From Centrapalus pauciflorus (taxonomy: Eukaryota; Streptophyta; Magnoliopsida; Asterales; Asteraceae), in the NCBI GenBank assembly GCA_020465985.1, contig JAANYP010002105.1, positions 1-64,000 on the forward strand: a stretch of DNA of 64,000 nt, in the 5' to 3' direction. Shown here in pieces: positions 46,133 to 57,946 of the stretch (position 1 is the stretch's first letter; every line of letters begins with the position of its first letter). A program made the translations under genes and the position numbers. The notes beneath the pieces were generated by a model. It was given only the letters and a program-made list of their open reading frames with translations. It had not been told where the DNA came from and did no database searches.

Positions 46133-49100
46133 TCACACAACTTTGGGTACCCATCTTAATATGGGTCCTTTTGGGTTAGGAGTTCCAGGTGAATATGGCA
46201 CGTTTGCAGTTTTAGGAACCCATTTTGCAGTTATATGTGGACCAGGTGCATAGCCTTTTGGAAACCATTGATAATTGGATTTAACAGGCTTTGGAACCAT
46301 AGGCGATGAAATTACCTTCGGTTTTTTACTTTTTGAGACTTGTTTGACTTTTGCTTTGGTTTTGGGCCTAGGCAAAGTACAAGTCTCATTTTTTGTTATG
46401 GCCGATGATACATCATTTTTTATTTTCTTTTTGCGAATTCTCTTATCAGGATAAGGCACATAAGCATTCATTTCAGGTACTTGACGTCTAAAACGAGTTG
46501 GACATATTTTAAACAAGTCACTAAAAGAATAATTCAAACAAGAATTAGAATTCGTTACATCGTTTCAATCATTGTTTTCAGAGATTACATGCAACCAATC
46601 TCTAGAAACAAAATCTTTTGGCATAACATCCTTCTTCACAAAAAAAAAAACTTGTAAAATCTTGTATGGTTGTTTTTGGCAATCTTCTCACATAATCTGT
46701 AGGAACAAAACAATGAGAGTCAGTACGTATGGAAGACTTAGATTTTGAAGATTTTTCTTTTTGTTGGTGAGTGGGTTTCTTAGAAGACTTGGATTGAATC
46801 CGAGTCTTCTTTGAAACCTCAACTTTGAAAGGTTTTCAGCACTCACCTTTAAAACTGATAGAAGAATTTTCAACTTTAGTTTTACCTTAGTCAGATGACA
46901 CGTCTAGGATTTTGTCAGGACAAGAAACTTTTGGCTCTTTTAGATGATCATTTAAGTTTTGAGAAACCATGTCAAATTTTTCTTTGTAGACAGTTAATTC
47001 TACAGATTGTTGAAAACTTTGATTTACTAATTTTTTCTCACTCTTAAGAAAGGCTACTTGAAAATCAATAGCTTTCTTTCAAATTGACTATAATTCCTTT
47101 TCTAAAACTTTAATTTATGTGGAAGAACTTTTGTAGGAATGTAATGGTGAGGGATTGGTTTGACTGGTTCTACTTTCATTTCAGCTTCAGAATTACTAGA
47201 CAATAAGTCTTCCTCTAGAGTGGGTACTCTATAAGGATAACTCTCATTTAGCTCTTCATATTTAAAAGAAATTTCTTTTTCTTTATTTTCATTACGTTTC
47301 TCATCCTCTTGGGTTAAGACTTCTTTTGATGATTCGAAAAACAAAGATTTAAGCCCAACACCAATGTAATTCATGTCATAAAAGAGAGGTAAAACTTGTT
47401 TAGCCTTTTCTAAATACTTAGGGTTTTTAAAACCAATTCCTTATTTAGAATGGTAAAACCTAGTCTCTTTGGGCTGGTTCAAATGAATAGTTTGTTCTGT
47501 TTGACCCCGTTTTAAGAACTCATAATCAAGGGTCTTTATTCGAGAGTACAAACTTATCCTTTCTTCTTCTACCATTTTGTATTTTTCTAAGCTATCTATG
47601 TTTTCCATACTTACCGTCTCTAATTGTTTTGTTAGAACATATATTTCTGATTTAATGAGTGCTTTTCATTTAATAACCTATCCATACAAGATTCTAGATA
47701 CGTATTCCTATCCTGAACATCTACCTTTCCAATTAGCATCTGTTTTATCACATTATGATTAGGTAACCACTTCGTTTGATATAACTCAGATGACTCTTTT
47801 AATGTTTGGGCTAGATGTTCAGCCTTGACACACTTTCCGTTTCAGCATTTAATCTAGCTTCTAAATCAAGTATATGTGTGTGAAAGTTACATTCACCATG
47901 AACAACTAAATTATTTACATGCTTTGGAATGTAAAAGGAATGTACCTCAGGTGCCTCAAAATCTGATGAAAAACATTTTGGATCCTCGGATCTGGCCATC
48001 AGACATGCTAGTGGATTTTGCGGTGTCTCCCCCTCAGCAGCATTGTATGAATCAGAACCGGACGTTGTAGCCTAGCCAGCCAATCCACTACGATTCGCAA
48101 TGTAGCAGTTCTTACCCTTATCATCTTCTTCATCACTATCCGCATCATCCCAATAGTCTTCTTGGGCAACCAGAGCCATAGCATCAGTCCTCTTCTTAGC
48201 GGCCTCCAGCTTCCGCTCGTAATAGCCAACGTCCCTTTCATACTTATTGTTGCATTCCCGAGCAAAGTGGCCTGGTTTGCCGCACTTGTAGCACAGATAT
48301 TATTCATTCCCCTTAGGCTCTTCAGCTCTTGGCCTTTCATATCTCCTCTCAACCGGCCTCTTGTCGGCATGGCGAGGTTTTCGACTGTCGTTCCTTCTGT
48401 TGTCCCGACGATCATAGTCCCTTCGATCGTCACGTCGCTCATCCCGTCTATCCTCCCGACGATCATCCCGACGATTATAATCTCGTCTATCATACCTGCG
48501 ATCATCTCTTTTGTCGTCTTGCCTTTCATAACGGCGGTCATCCCGATAGTCCCGTCTGTCGTCATATTGTCGGTCATCTCTGTCATCTCTCCTATAATCA
48601 TCCCTCATGTCGTCTCGGCGATAGTCATCTCTCCGATCATCTGAATACCTCCTCGGGCCAGTGTTGTAGCAGAGCTGATTGTTAGTCTTATTGGAGAAAC
48701 GTCTCTGTTGTAGACGATTAGTCCATAAGGCTATATGTTCTTGAATCGTCGCTTCCTCTTCATCTAAAATCTCACGCGGAGGTGAAGCATAGCGGCACGG
48801 GGATGATGATGATCCTTGAGAATAGGATGCAGTAGAGAGGTTCTTGTTGGATATCAGGGCCAGAGAATCAGTTGGTTTAATGCCCGTATTGGCTGATAGT
48901 AACAAGGATGCTAACTGACTGGCCATATGCTTCTGATGGTCTACGTCACCCTGATACGTTTTCAATTCCTTAAAAACCACATTGATAGACACATTAGGTA
49001 TGTCCAACACTCTTCGCGAGGCTCGGCATGTAACTTGTCATTCAGGGGCTAAGGCGCCAAAGAACTTGATGTTGATGTAATCCTTGTCTTTCTTAATGTG

Positions 49101-49609
49101 TAGTTTGTTGAGTTCGTTTAGAACTGCAAAGAATCGGGTGAACGTGGCCTGTAGTGACTCCCCGTCTTTGGCCCTGAACTCGGCAAACTTGGTCTTTGCC
49201 TCCTCAATCTTAGCTCTGTCATCTAATCCTGCCCCCAGCATCTGAACCTCAAGTTCATCCCACATTCCAAAGAAGACATCTTGCTCTTTACACCGACAAG
49301 GATATCGGTGGGCAGTGCTTGATAGATCAGATATTCAGCCCTTTTGTCAGTATGTTGCCTGTCTCGCTCTGCCTCATTTGCAGGTTCACGTTCTACTTTG
49401 GATGCGACAATAGGTGGGTCTGCTTCGGGCCTTGCAGCAATTTCCCGATAATAAATGACGGGGCCTTTGGAAGTAGATTGGAGCATAAGGTTGCCATTTG
49501 ATTACATACCGACAAATTTGAGAAATCGGGACTTCCACTGCTCGTATTCATCCAGATACAGAATAGGTGGTCTCTTCTCAGATCCTAGGACAAGGGCTTC
49601 TCTAGACAT
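46133..49609 (-). pseudogene. gag: Element F Gag, broken
   Basis: The ATG at 49609-49607 (minus strand) starts MSREAL-LGSEKRP, matching MSRETL in element I. The capsid-like domain spans about 49609-48960, with a CAA-to-TAA stop after F-V-G-M (49502) and frame changes near 49260 and 49020. An Arg/Asp-rich repeat runs over 48330-48640, and the zinc knuckle C-Y-K-C-G-K-P-G-H-F-A-R-E-C lies at about 48255-48296. A long acidic coiled-coil part follows (46550-48050), ending with three W-x-P-K motifs at 46133-46270. It is a very long Gag (over 1,100 codons), typical of the SIRE/Maximus group. Confidence 0.8.
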
Positions 49610-49671
49610 GATATATGGTGCTGATATGAAAGAATGAGATCTTGAAGGTGGAAACTGGATTTGGATTAGGT

Positions 49672-50165
49672 GAACTTCGGATGAACAGTACCTCGGATGG
49701 TACGAGTTCGGATGACCAGTTGAGTTCGGATTGGACGGAGTTCGGATGAACAGTGACTTCGGATGGGACCGTGTTCGGATGAACAGTGACTTCGGATGGG
49801 ACCGAGTTCGGATGAACAGTGAATATATGGACTGACCGAATTCTGTTTGACCAAGATCGGATGGACTGAAATACGAATGGACCGAATTCGGATGAACAGT
49901 ACAGATTTTAGATTGACACTTAGAAAGAAATTTCAAATGGAAACACCGAATTCAGATTAGGACCGAAGTTCAGATGGTCCGAAATGAAGTTACAAATGAA
50001 AGCACAAGTTAATTTAAGTGTTTTAAGATTACTTGATCAGAAGTTCGGGTGGTCCGAAGTTTGGATTGTTCAAAAGTGAGGTCCGAATTAGGGAAAAATA
50101 TGGTCCGAAGGGCACCTAAATGTGGTCCGAAGTGGACTGAACTATGGTCCGAAATGGGGTCCGAA
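49672..50165 (-). repeat. CCGAATTCGG-type palindrome array in the gag leader of F
   Basis: On the plus strand units such as GAGTTCGGATGAACAGTGA alternate with CTTCGGATGGGACC between 49672 and 49830. More diverged GGTCCGAA words continue to 50165. It lies between the primer site and the Gag ATG. Confidence 0.8.
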
Positions 50166-50558
50166 ATACAACAGTTATGAATTTTTCAGAATATGTCCAG
50201 AATTAAAACTAGCAGATTTTGGCTTAAAAATAATTTCTAAAATGATTGGAAAAAACACTTTTAAGTACATAAAATATACCAAAAACACCTAAAAATCGTT
50301 TAAAATTGGACCAAACCGAGGTGAAAACCCATGTTTTTCAAAGACTAAAAATCTGATTAAAATGGAAAGAAACTCGTAATGATTGAACCTAAATAGCTCT
50401 AAATCACTAGGGAATGAATACGAGATGATTACAGAAAAAAGAAAACACGAAAAACAGAAATATTTATGAGAAATAAAGATCAAACTGTGACTTTTTGTGA
50501 AGAACAACGAAGAACAGCAGCAGAATCCAAAGAAAAGAAGTTGAAATCCACCTCCTAA
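50166..50558 (-). other. Element F leader next to the primer site
   Basis: Untranslated AT-rich leader, similar at several points to 57087-57480 of element I. No gene. Confidence 0.6.
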
Positions 50559-50570
50559 GCTCTAATACCA
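50559..50570 (-). other. Element F primer binding site
   Basis: TGGTATTAGAGC on the minus strand, complementary to initiator tRNA-Met with one transition, two bases from the LTR. Confidence 0.9.
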
Positions 50571-50572
50571 AT

Positions 50573-50948
50573 TGTTAATATGGATTCCATGTATAATTAG
50601 CACACATTTTTGTATATATTACTCAAACATTCACACAAACAGAATAAAAAAACTCAATTATTGTGGAATGATGAAGAATAGAGATAGAGAGAATGTTTCT
50701 CTCAAAGGAATGCGGCGGCTGTATTCTTTCCGTGAATATTCAATATGTTAACCAACCTTTTACACAAAACCCTAGGACAATAAATACCTAGGAGAATAAA
50801 AGCAAGTTTCATAGAATTACACTTTGACCCGCTGAACTTTAATAACTAAGAAACTAAATAAACTAAGATTAGAAATAAATTACATGTAAACAACCCAGTA
50901 ATATTTATTACAAAATAAACCCACAAGATCGAAATTAAATATCTAACA
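50573..50948 (-). mobile_element. Element F 5' LTR
   Basis: 376 bp on the minus strand, TGTTAGATATTTAATTTC to CATATTAACA. Its U3-side 245 bp (50704-50948) form the first part of the tandem array unit. Confidence 0.88.
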
Positions 50949-51144
50949 GTTGTGTACTGTTGATGTACAAATCACAGACTGCACATACACGGTGGGGAGT
51001 AGAAGCATTGCTTTGCAAGAAAGCTCCAGAACATTCATGTAATATTCTCTCTACTCAATAAAGAATTTGGTATTTTGTGTTTATGATTAATGTTGATATG
51101 ATTACGTTTAATATTGAATGAATTGCATGAAATGTGAATTATCA
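50949..51144 (+). mobile_element. Element B 3' LTR, right part
   Basis: 196 bp from TTGTGTACTGTTGATG to GAATTATCA, continuing the LTR cut at 36269. It is followed by ACTCT, B's target duplication. Four further copies occur in the tandem array. Confidence 0.88.
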
Positions 51145-51868
51145 ACTCTACACAAAAGACTGCACACTTTCCTTCTGTTTTCCTTTAATTCACCGCAGCA
51201 AAATGAGATAATTATTGAATGTCTCATGCTTCTATTTGATGTATACACACACTATGAATTTCAAATCCATGGCCGAAGGCCAATGGCCTTCTTGGCCTGT
51301 TCTTTTTTATTTTAACAGAAGAAATGGACAGCAACATATTCCTTCATTTAAGTTCCTCATCCTTATTTCCAATTATGGAATTATGGTTTCAAAATACAAA
51401 CATGAACAATTGATTACATAACTAGAACATGCATGGGTTTTAATTCAAACATTCAACACTAAACGTTGGTCCAAATTTGGTGATTTGAAGACAGATTTTT
51501 GCTTTCATAAACGGCTACAAATGGGGACAAAGAACAAATTTTAAGATGAACATTTACCTAGAATCTTATTGAGTCTTGTTGTTTGATACTTGCTTGTTAA
51601 TTTCTTGACGTAAATCTTGAATTGGTTGCAAAATTTGTGATATTCTTGATGAAGAACCGTGGCTTTGAGAGAAACAAAGAGTGTTGGATGATTTTGGGTT
51701 TGGTGGTAATGATCAGATGAAAACAATTTTGAGTATTTATATTTAACTCAAGTTTCATATTTCTCACTTTTTATTGCATAAGTTGCATTTTACTTTTTTT
51801 TCTTTTTTGTAAATTGGTACATTATAAATAATACATAACATATATTTTACTTAATTATGTCTTTTTTT
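51145..51868 (-). mobile_element. Element G LTR, promoter part
   Basis: Continuation of the LTR cut at 7525. On the minus strand it includes a TATA-type AATATAAATACTC (51731-51743), a leader of about 150 nt and a splice-donor-like TTCTAG|GTAAATG (exon end about 51560). A short palindrome-rich patch, AAGGCCAATGGCCTT, lies at about 51276-51290. It is repeated four more times in the array. Confidence 0.6.
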
Positions 51869-54800
51869 AAAGGAATGCGGCGGCTGTATTCTGTCCGTGA
51901 ATATTCAATATGTTAACCAACCTTTTACACAAAACCCTAGGACAATAAATACCTAGGAGAATAAAAGCAAGTTTCATAGAATTACACTTTGACCCGCTGA
52001 ACTTTAATAACTAAGAAACTAAATAAACTAAGATTAGAAATAAATTACATGTAAACAAACCAGTAATATTTATTAAAAAATAAACCCACAAGATCGAAAT
52101 TAAATATCTAACAGTTGTGTACTGTTGATGTACAAATCACAGACTGCACATACACGGTGGTGAGTAGAAGCATTGCTTTGCAAGAAAGCTCCAGAACATT
52201 CATGTAATATTCTCTCTACTCAATAAAGAATTCGGTATTCTGTGTTTATGATTAATGTTGATATGATTATGTTTAATATTGAATGAATTGCATGAAATGT
52301 GAATTATCAACTCTACACAAAAGACTGCACACTTTCCTTCTGTTTTCCTTTAATTCACCGCAGCAAAATGAGAAAATTATTGAATGTCTCATGCTTCTAT
52401 TTGATGTATACACACACTTATGAATTTCTAATCCATGGCCGAAGGCCAATGACCTTCTTGGCCTGTTCTTTTTTATTTTAACAGAAGAAATGGACAGCAA
52501 CATATTCCTTCATTTAAGTTCCTCATCCTTATTTCCAATTATGGAATTATGGTTTCAAAATACAAACATGAACAATTGATTACATAACTAGAACATGCAT
52601 GGGTTTTAATTCAAACATTCAACACTAAACGTTGTCCAAATTTGATGATTTGAAGACAAATCTTTGCTTTAATAAACGGCTTCAAATGGGGACAAAGAAC
52701 AAATTTTAAGATGAACATTTACCTAGAATCTTATTGAGTCTTGTTGTTTGATACTTTCTTGTTAATTTCTTGACGTAAATCTTGAATTGGTTGCAAAATT
52801 TGTGATATTCTTGATGAAGAACCGTGGCTTTGAGAGAAACAAAGAGTGTTGGATGATTTTGGGTTTGGTGGTAATGATCAGATGAAAACATTTTTGAGTA
52901 TTTATATTTAACTCAAGTTTCATATTTCTCATTTTTTACTTCATAAGTTGCATTTTACTTTTTTTTCTTTTTTGTAAATTGGTACATTATAAATAATACA
53001 TAACATATATTTTACTTAATTATGTCTTTTTTTAAAGGAATGCGACGGCTGTATTCTGTCCGTGAATATTCAATATGTTAACCAACCTTTTACACAAAAC
53101 CCTAGGACAATAAATACCTAGGAGAATAAAAGCAAGTTTCATAGAATTACACTCTGACCCGCTGAACTTTAATAACTAAGAAACTAAATAAACTAAGATT
53201 AGAAATAAATTATATGTAAACAAACCAGTAATATTTATTACAAAATAAACCCACAAGATCGAAATTAAATATCTAACAGTTGTGTACTGTTGATGTACAA
53301 ATCACAGACTGAACATACACGGTGGTGAGTAGAAGCATTGCTTTGCAAAAAAGCTCCAGAACATTCATGTAATATTCTCTCTACTCAATAAAGAATTCGG
53401 TATTGTGTGTTTATGATTAATGTTGATATGATTATGTTTAATATTGAATGAATTGCATGAAATGTGAATTATCAACTCTACACAAAAGACTGAACACTTT
53501 CCTTTTGTTTTCCTTTAATTCACCGCAGCAAAATGAGAAAATTATTGAATGTCTCATGCTTCTATTTGATGTATACACACACTTATGAATTTCTAAACCA
53601 TGGCCGAAGGCCAATGGCCTTCTTGGCCTGTTCTTTTTTATTTTAACAGAAGAAATGGACAGCAACATATTCCTTCATTTAAGTTCCTCATCCTTATTTC
53701 CAATTCTGGAATTATGGTTTCAAAATACAAACATGAAAAATTGATTACATAACTAGAACATGCATGGGTTTTAATTCAAACATTCAACACTAAACGTTGG
53801 TCCAAATTTGATGATTTGAAGACAAATTTTTGCTTTCATAAACGGCTTCAAATGGGGCCAAAGAACAAATTTTAAGATGAACATTTACCCAGAATCTTAT
53901 TAAGTCTTGTTGTTTGATACTTGCTTGTTAATTTCTTGACGTAAATCATGAATTGGTTGCAACATTTGTGGTATTCTTGATGAAGAACCGTGGCTTTGAG
54001 AGAAACAAAGAGTGTTGGATGATTTTGGGTTTGGTGGTAATGATCAGATGAAAACAATTTTGAGTATTTATATTTAACTCAAGTTTCATATTTCTCACTT
54101 TTTACTGCATAAGTTGCATTTTACTTTTTTTTCTTTTTTGTAAATTGGTACATTATAAATAATACATAACATATATTTTACTTAATTATGTCTTTTTTTA
54201 AAGGAATGCGGCGGCTGTATTCTATCCGTGAATATTCAATATGTTAACCAACCTTTAACACAAAACCCTAGGACAATAAATACCTAGGAGAATAAAAGCA
54301 AGTTTCATAGAATTACACTTTGACCCGCTGAACTTTAATAACTAAGAAACTAAATAAACTAAGATTAGAAATAAATTACATGTAAACAAACCAGTAATAT
54401 TTATTACAAAATAAACCCACAAGATCGAAATTAAATATCTAACAGTTGTGTACTGTTGATGTACAAATCACAGACTGCACATACACGGTGGTGAGTAGAA
54501 GCATTGCTTTGCAAGAAAGCTCCAGAACATTCATGTATTATTCTCTCTACTCAATAAAGAATTCGGTATTCTGTGTTTATGATTAATGTTGATATGATTA
54601 TGTTTAATATTGAATGAATTGCATGAAATGTGAATTATCAACTCTACACAAAAGACTGCACACTTTCCTTCTGTTTCCCTTTAATTCACCGCAGCAAAAT
54701 GAGATAATTATTGAATGTCTCATGCTTCTATTTGATGTATACACACACTTCTGAATTTCTAATCCATGGCCGAAGGCCAATGGCCTTCTTGGCCTGTTCT

Positions 54801-56531
54801 TTTTTATTTTAACAGAAGAAATGGACAGCAACATATTCCTTCATTTAAGTTCCTCATCCTTATTTCCAATTATGGAATTATGGTTTCAAAATACAAACAT
54901 GAACAATTGATTAAATAACTAGAACATGCATGGGTTTTAATTCAAACATTCAACACTAAACGTTGGTCCAAATTTGATGATTTGAAGACAAATTTTTGCT
55001 TTCATAAACGGCTTCAAATGGGGCCAAAGAATAAATTTTAAGATGAACATTTACCCAGAATCTTATTGAGTCTTGTTGTTTGATACTTGCTTGTTAATTT
55101 CTTGACGTAAATCTTGAATTGGTTGCAAAATTTGTGATATTCTTGATGAAGAACCGTGGCTTTGAGAGAAACAAAGAGTGTTGGATGATTTTGGGTTTGG
55201 TGGTAATGATCAGATGAAAACAATTTTGAGTATTTATATTTAACTCAAGTTTCATATTTCTCACTTTTTACTGCATAAGTTGCATTTTACTTTTTTTTCT
55301 TTTTTGTAGATTGGTACATTATAAATAATACATAACATATATTTTACTTAATTATGTCTTTTTTTAAAGGAATGCGGCGGCTGTATTCTGTCCGTGAATA
55401 TTCAATATGTTAACCAACCTTTTACACAAAACCCTAGGACAATAAATACCTAGGAGAATAAAAGCAAGTTTTATAGAATTACACTCTGACCCGCTGAACT
55501 TTAATAACTAAGAAACTAAATAAACTAAGATTAGAAATAAATTACATGTAAACAAACCAGTAATATTTATTACAAAATAAACCCACAAGATCGAAATTAA
55601 ATATCTAACAGTTGTGTACTGTTGATGTACAAATCACAGACTGCACATACACGGTGGTGAGTAGAAGCATTGCTTTGCAAGAAAGCTCCAGAACATTCAT
55701 GTAATATTCTCTCTTCTCAATAAAGATTCGGTATTCTGTGTTTATGATTAATGTTGATATGATTATGTTTAATATTGAATGAATTGCATGAAATGTGAAT
55801 TATCAACTCTACACAAAAGACTGCACACTTTCCTTCTGTTTTCCTTTAATTCACCGCAGCAAAATGAGATAATTATTGAATGTCTCATGCTTCTATATGA
55901 TGTATACACACACTTATGAATTTCTAATCCATGGCCGAAGGCCAATGGCCTTCTTGGCCTGTTCTTTTTTATTTTAACAGAAGAAATGGACAGCAACATA
56001 TTCCTTCATTTAAGTTCCACATCCTTATTTCCAATTATGGAATTATGGTTTCAAAATACAAACATGAACAATTGATTACATAACTAGAACATGCATGGGT
56101 TTTAATTCAAACATTCAACACTAAACGTTGGTCCAAATGTGATGATTTGAAGACAAATTTTTGCTTTCATAAACGGCTTCAAATGGGGCCAAAGAACAAA
56201 TTTTAAGATGAACATTTACCTAGAATCTTATTGAGTCTTGTTGTTTAAAACTTGCTTGTTAATTTCTTGACGTAAATCTTGAATTGGTTGCAAAATTTGT
56301 GATATTCTTGATGAAGAACCGTGGCTTTGAGAGAAACAAAGAGTGTTGGATGATTTTGGGTTTGGTGGTAATGATCAGATGAAAACAATTTTGAGTATTT
56401 ATATTTAACTCAAGTTTCATATTTCTCATTTTTTACTACATAAGTTGCATTTTACTTTTTTTTTCTTTTTTGTAAATTGGTACATTATAAATAATACATA
56501 ACATATATTTTACTTAATTATGTCTTTTTTT

Positions 56532-56614
56532 AATTAGGATAAATTACAACACAAATAATGTAATTAAAATTACACTATAAGTCAAGTAAGAAAATAAAAA
56601 GCTAGGTTGTTACA
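56532..56614 (-). mobile_element. Element G LTR, 5' end
   Basis: Unique sequence after the last tandem unit. On the minus strand it starts TGTAACAACCTAGC at 56614 and shows local similarity to the start of the LTR at 1-1383, including the GTAATTTTAATTACATTATTT region. Confidence 0.65.
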
Positions 56615-56621
56615 CCCTGAA

Positions 56622-56771
56622 ATGGAGTCATATGACACAGCTGATGTAGCCAAGATGGGATACAAAGAATGTGTTAAAATGCCAATTTCTCTAAGGCAGT
56701 CTAAATCTGAAACTGCAACGATTGTTAGAGCATTTGCCAAGAAGCTAATGGAAAAGATTGTTAGACCTTAA
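56622..56771 (+). CDS. Possible exon fragment of a host or element gene, 49 codons
   Basis: An open frame from ATG at 56622 to TAA at 56769-56771, with M-E-S-Y-D-T-A-D-V-A-K-M-G-Y-K near its start and L-R-Q-S-K-S-E-T-A-T-I-V in the middle. Balanced composition, unlike the AT-rich surroundings, suggests real former coding sequence. The frame is open upstream to the end of element G, and the last codons run into the LTR of element I. I do not recognise the protein. It is the only stretch not assigned to a mobile element on the right side. Confidence 0.3.
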   Translation: MESYDTADVAKMGYKECVKMPISLRQSKSETATIVRAFAKKLMEKIVRP

Positions 56772-57071
56772 TTTCGATCATCGGGAATTTTATTTTCTAA
56801 TAATTAGTTAGTTTATTTCCATGTAGTTTTATTTCAAGAGTTTCCTTTTATTTGTAATTTACTTTAGTACATTTAGATGTTAAGGGGCTGTTTTATAATT
56901 CTATGAAAGTTGATTTAAAGATGTAAGGGAAATCCCACCTAGGGTTTCCCACACAATTGTCATTATTCGGAAATATTAAAAACCAATCGCCGACATTATC
57001 ATTCTTTTTGTCTTGATTATTGCTGAAATCATTGTTCGTGTGCTGATTATTATTGGGAATCATTCACAACA
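56759..57071 (+). mobile_element. Element I 5' LTR
   Basis: TGTTAGACCTTAATTTCG to CATTCACAACA. Shares the start TGTTAGA...TTAATTTCGATC and ATAATTCTATGAAA with element F. It contains no coding sequence. Confidence 0.85.
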
Positions 57072-57073
57072 AT

Positions 57074-57086
57074 TGGTATCAGAGCT
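57074..57086 (+). other. Element I primer binding site
   Basis: TGGTATCAGAGCT, complementary to initiator tRNA-Met, two bases after the LTR. Confidence 0.93.
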
Positions 57087-57485
57087 AAATGATGGATTTC
57101 AACTGATTTTGGATCTCACACTGTTCGTGTTCTTCGTGTTCATCTTCACAACTCTCGATTTGATCTTAAATCCCATCTAAATATTCTGTTTTTCGTGTTT
57201 TTCTATTTTATAATCATCTATAATTAATTCTGTATTGATTTCGAGCCTATTTAGTTAAATCTTTACAAGCTTTAATCGATTATTTGCTGAAAGACATATT
57301 TGGATATTTGGGTTTTAGTATCGGTTTCGGTTCAAAACTCCCAGATTTTTAGGTGTTTTGGTTAATAGTTATTCACAAAAAGTGTTTTAAAAATTAATCC
57401 AAACATTTAGAAATTATTTTAAGGCTTTAAACTGCATTTTTATATAAATACTGAAAATCTGGAATTATTTCAACAGTTAAAATTC

Positions 57486-57895
57486 AGACCATCTCGGATC
57501 TAAATTCGGATCACATCTCGGATCAATTTTCGAACCAATTCGTACAAAATTTAATCTATTTCGGACCAAATCCCGGTCCCATCCGAAATTGTGTTAAAAC
57601 ATTTTTCGGGTGCTTAAAATTGCTTCTTCTTCACTTTCAATTTTTTGAAAACCAAGTCGGCCCATCCGAAATTCAGGTCATCAACCGAATTCGACTCTTC
57701 AGAGTTGCATTAATACTAAGTTCCTATCCGAGAATTTTACTGTTCATCCGAATTTCGGTCCATCCAAGTTTCTAACAATTTCATCCAAGTTCGATTCATC
57801 AGAGTTCGTTCCATCCGAATTCATTCCATCCGAGATCTGTTCATCCGAAATACTGTTCACCCGAACCACTATTCATCCAAGTTCTTTTCATCTAA
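57486..57895 (+). repeat. CCGAATTCGG-type array in the leader of element I
   Basis: More than fifteen degenerate copies of CATCCGAATTTCGG or CATCTCGGATC, ending about 50 nt before the Gag ATG at 57947. Same position as the array in F. Confidence 0.75.
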
Positions 57896-57946
57896 AATTC
57901 AGTTTCCACTTCCAAAGATCTTCATCTTTAGTCTGCACTATTCTTC

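Larger units (their letters stand above)
36270..50948 (-). mobile_element. Element F: copia retrotransposon with extra ORF, minus strand
   Basis: LTRs of 378 bp (36270-36647) and 376 bp (50573-50948), tRNA-Met primer site at 50559-50570 and polypurine tract at 36648-36660. On the minus strand the order is leader with palindrome array, gag, hairpin spacer, pol, a foldback insertion, a promoter-like region, a second palindrome array and an extra ORF. The total is 14.7 kb. No perfect 5-bp target duplication is visible in B's LTR at the two ends. The LTRs differ by roughly 6%. It belongs to a different family from C/D; element I is its relative. Confidence 0.88.
7526..51144 (+). mobile_element. 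Element B: non-autonomous copia-like retrotransposon, host to later insertions
   Basis: Bounded by the 5-bp duplication ACTCT (7521-7525 and 51145-51149) and by two LTRs (7526-7820; 36169-36269 plus 50949-51144). With insertions C-D-E (10704-34354) and F (about 36270-50948) removed, the element is about 5.3 kb. It has a tRNA-Met primer site, a repetitive leader, a broken Gag-like coiled-coil ORF, a hairpin array and a non-coding 3' part. No capsid or pol domains are present, so it needed help from another element. The closest relative here is element A. Confidence 0.85.
50704..56531. repeat. Tandem array of five composite ~1165-bp units
   Basis: Units at 50704-51868, 51869-53033, 53034-54199, 54200-55365 and 55366-56531 (1165 or 1166 bp each), very similar by eye. 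Each unit holds 245 bp of element F's LTR, 196 bp of element B's 3' LTR and 724 bp of element G's LTR. Every internal junction reads TTTTTTT followed by AAAGGAATGC, and the last unit runs on into TTTTTTTAATTAGG. The array therefore arose by duplication after F had inserted in B and B in G. The short minus-strand open frames that recur in each unit lack conserved ATGs and are not genes. Confidence 0.95.

Noticed and set aside
51541..51726. 61-codon minus-strand frame repeated in four of five array units
   Set aside because: The start is not an ATG, it lies in the untranslated leader of G's LTR, and repetition comes from the tandem array, not from selection on protein.
52273..52503. 76-codon minus-strand frame repeated in array units
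   Set aside because: It spans the B-LTR/G-LTR junction and so is a chance fusion copied with the array.
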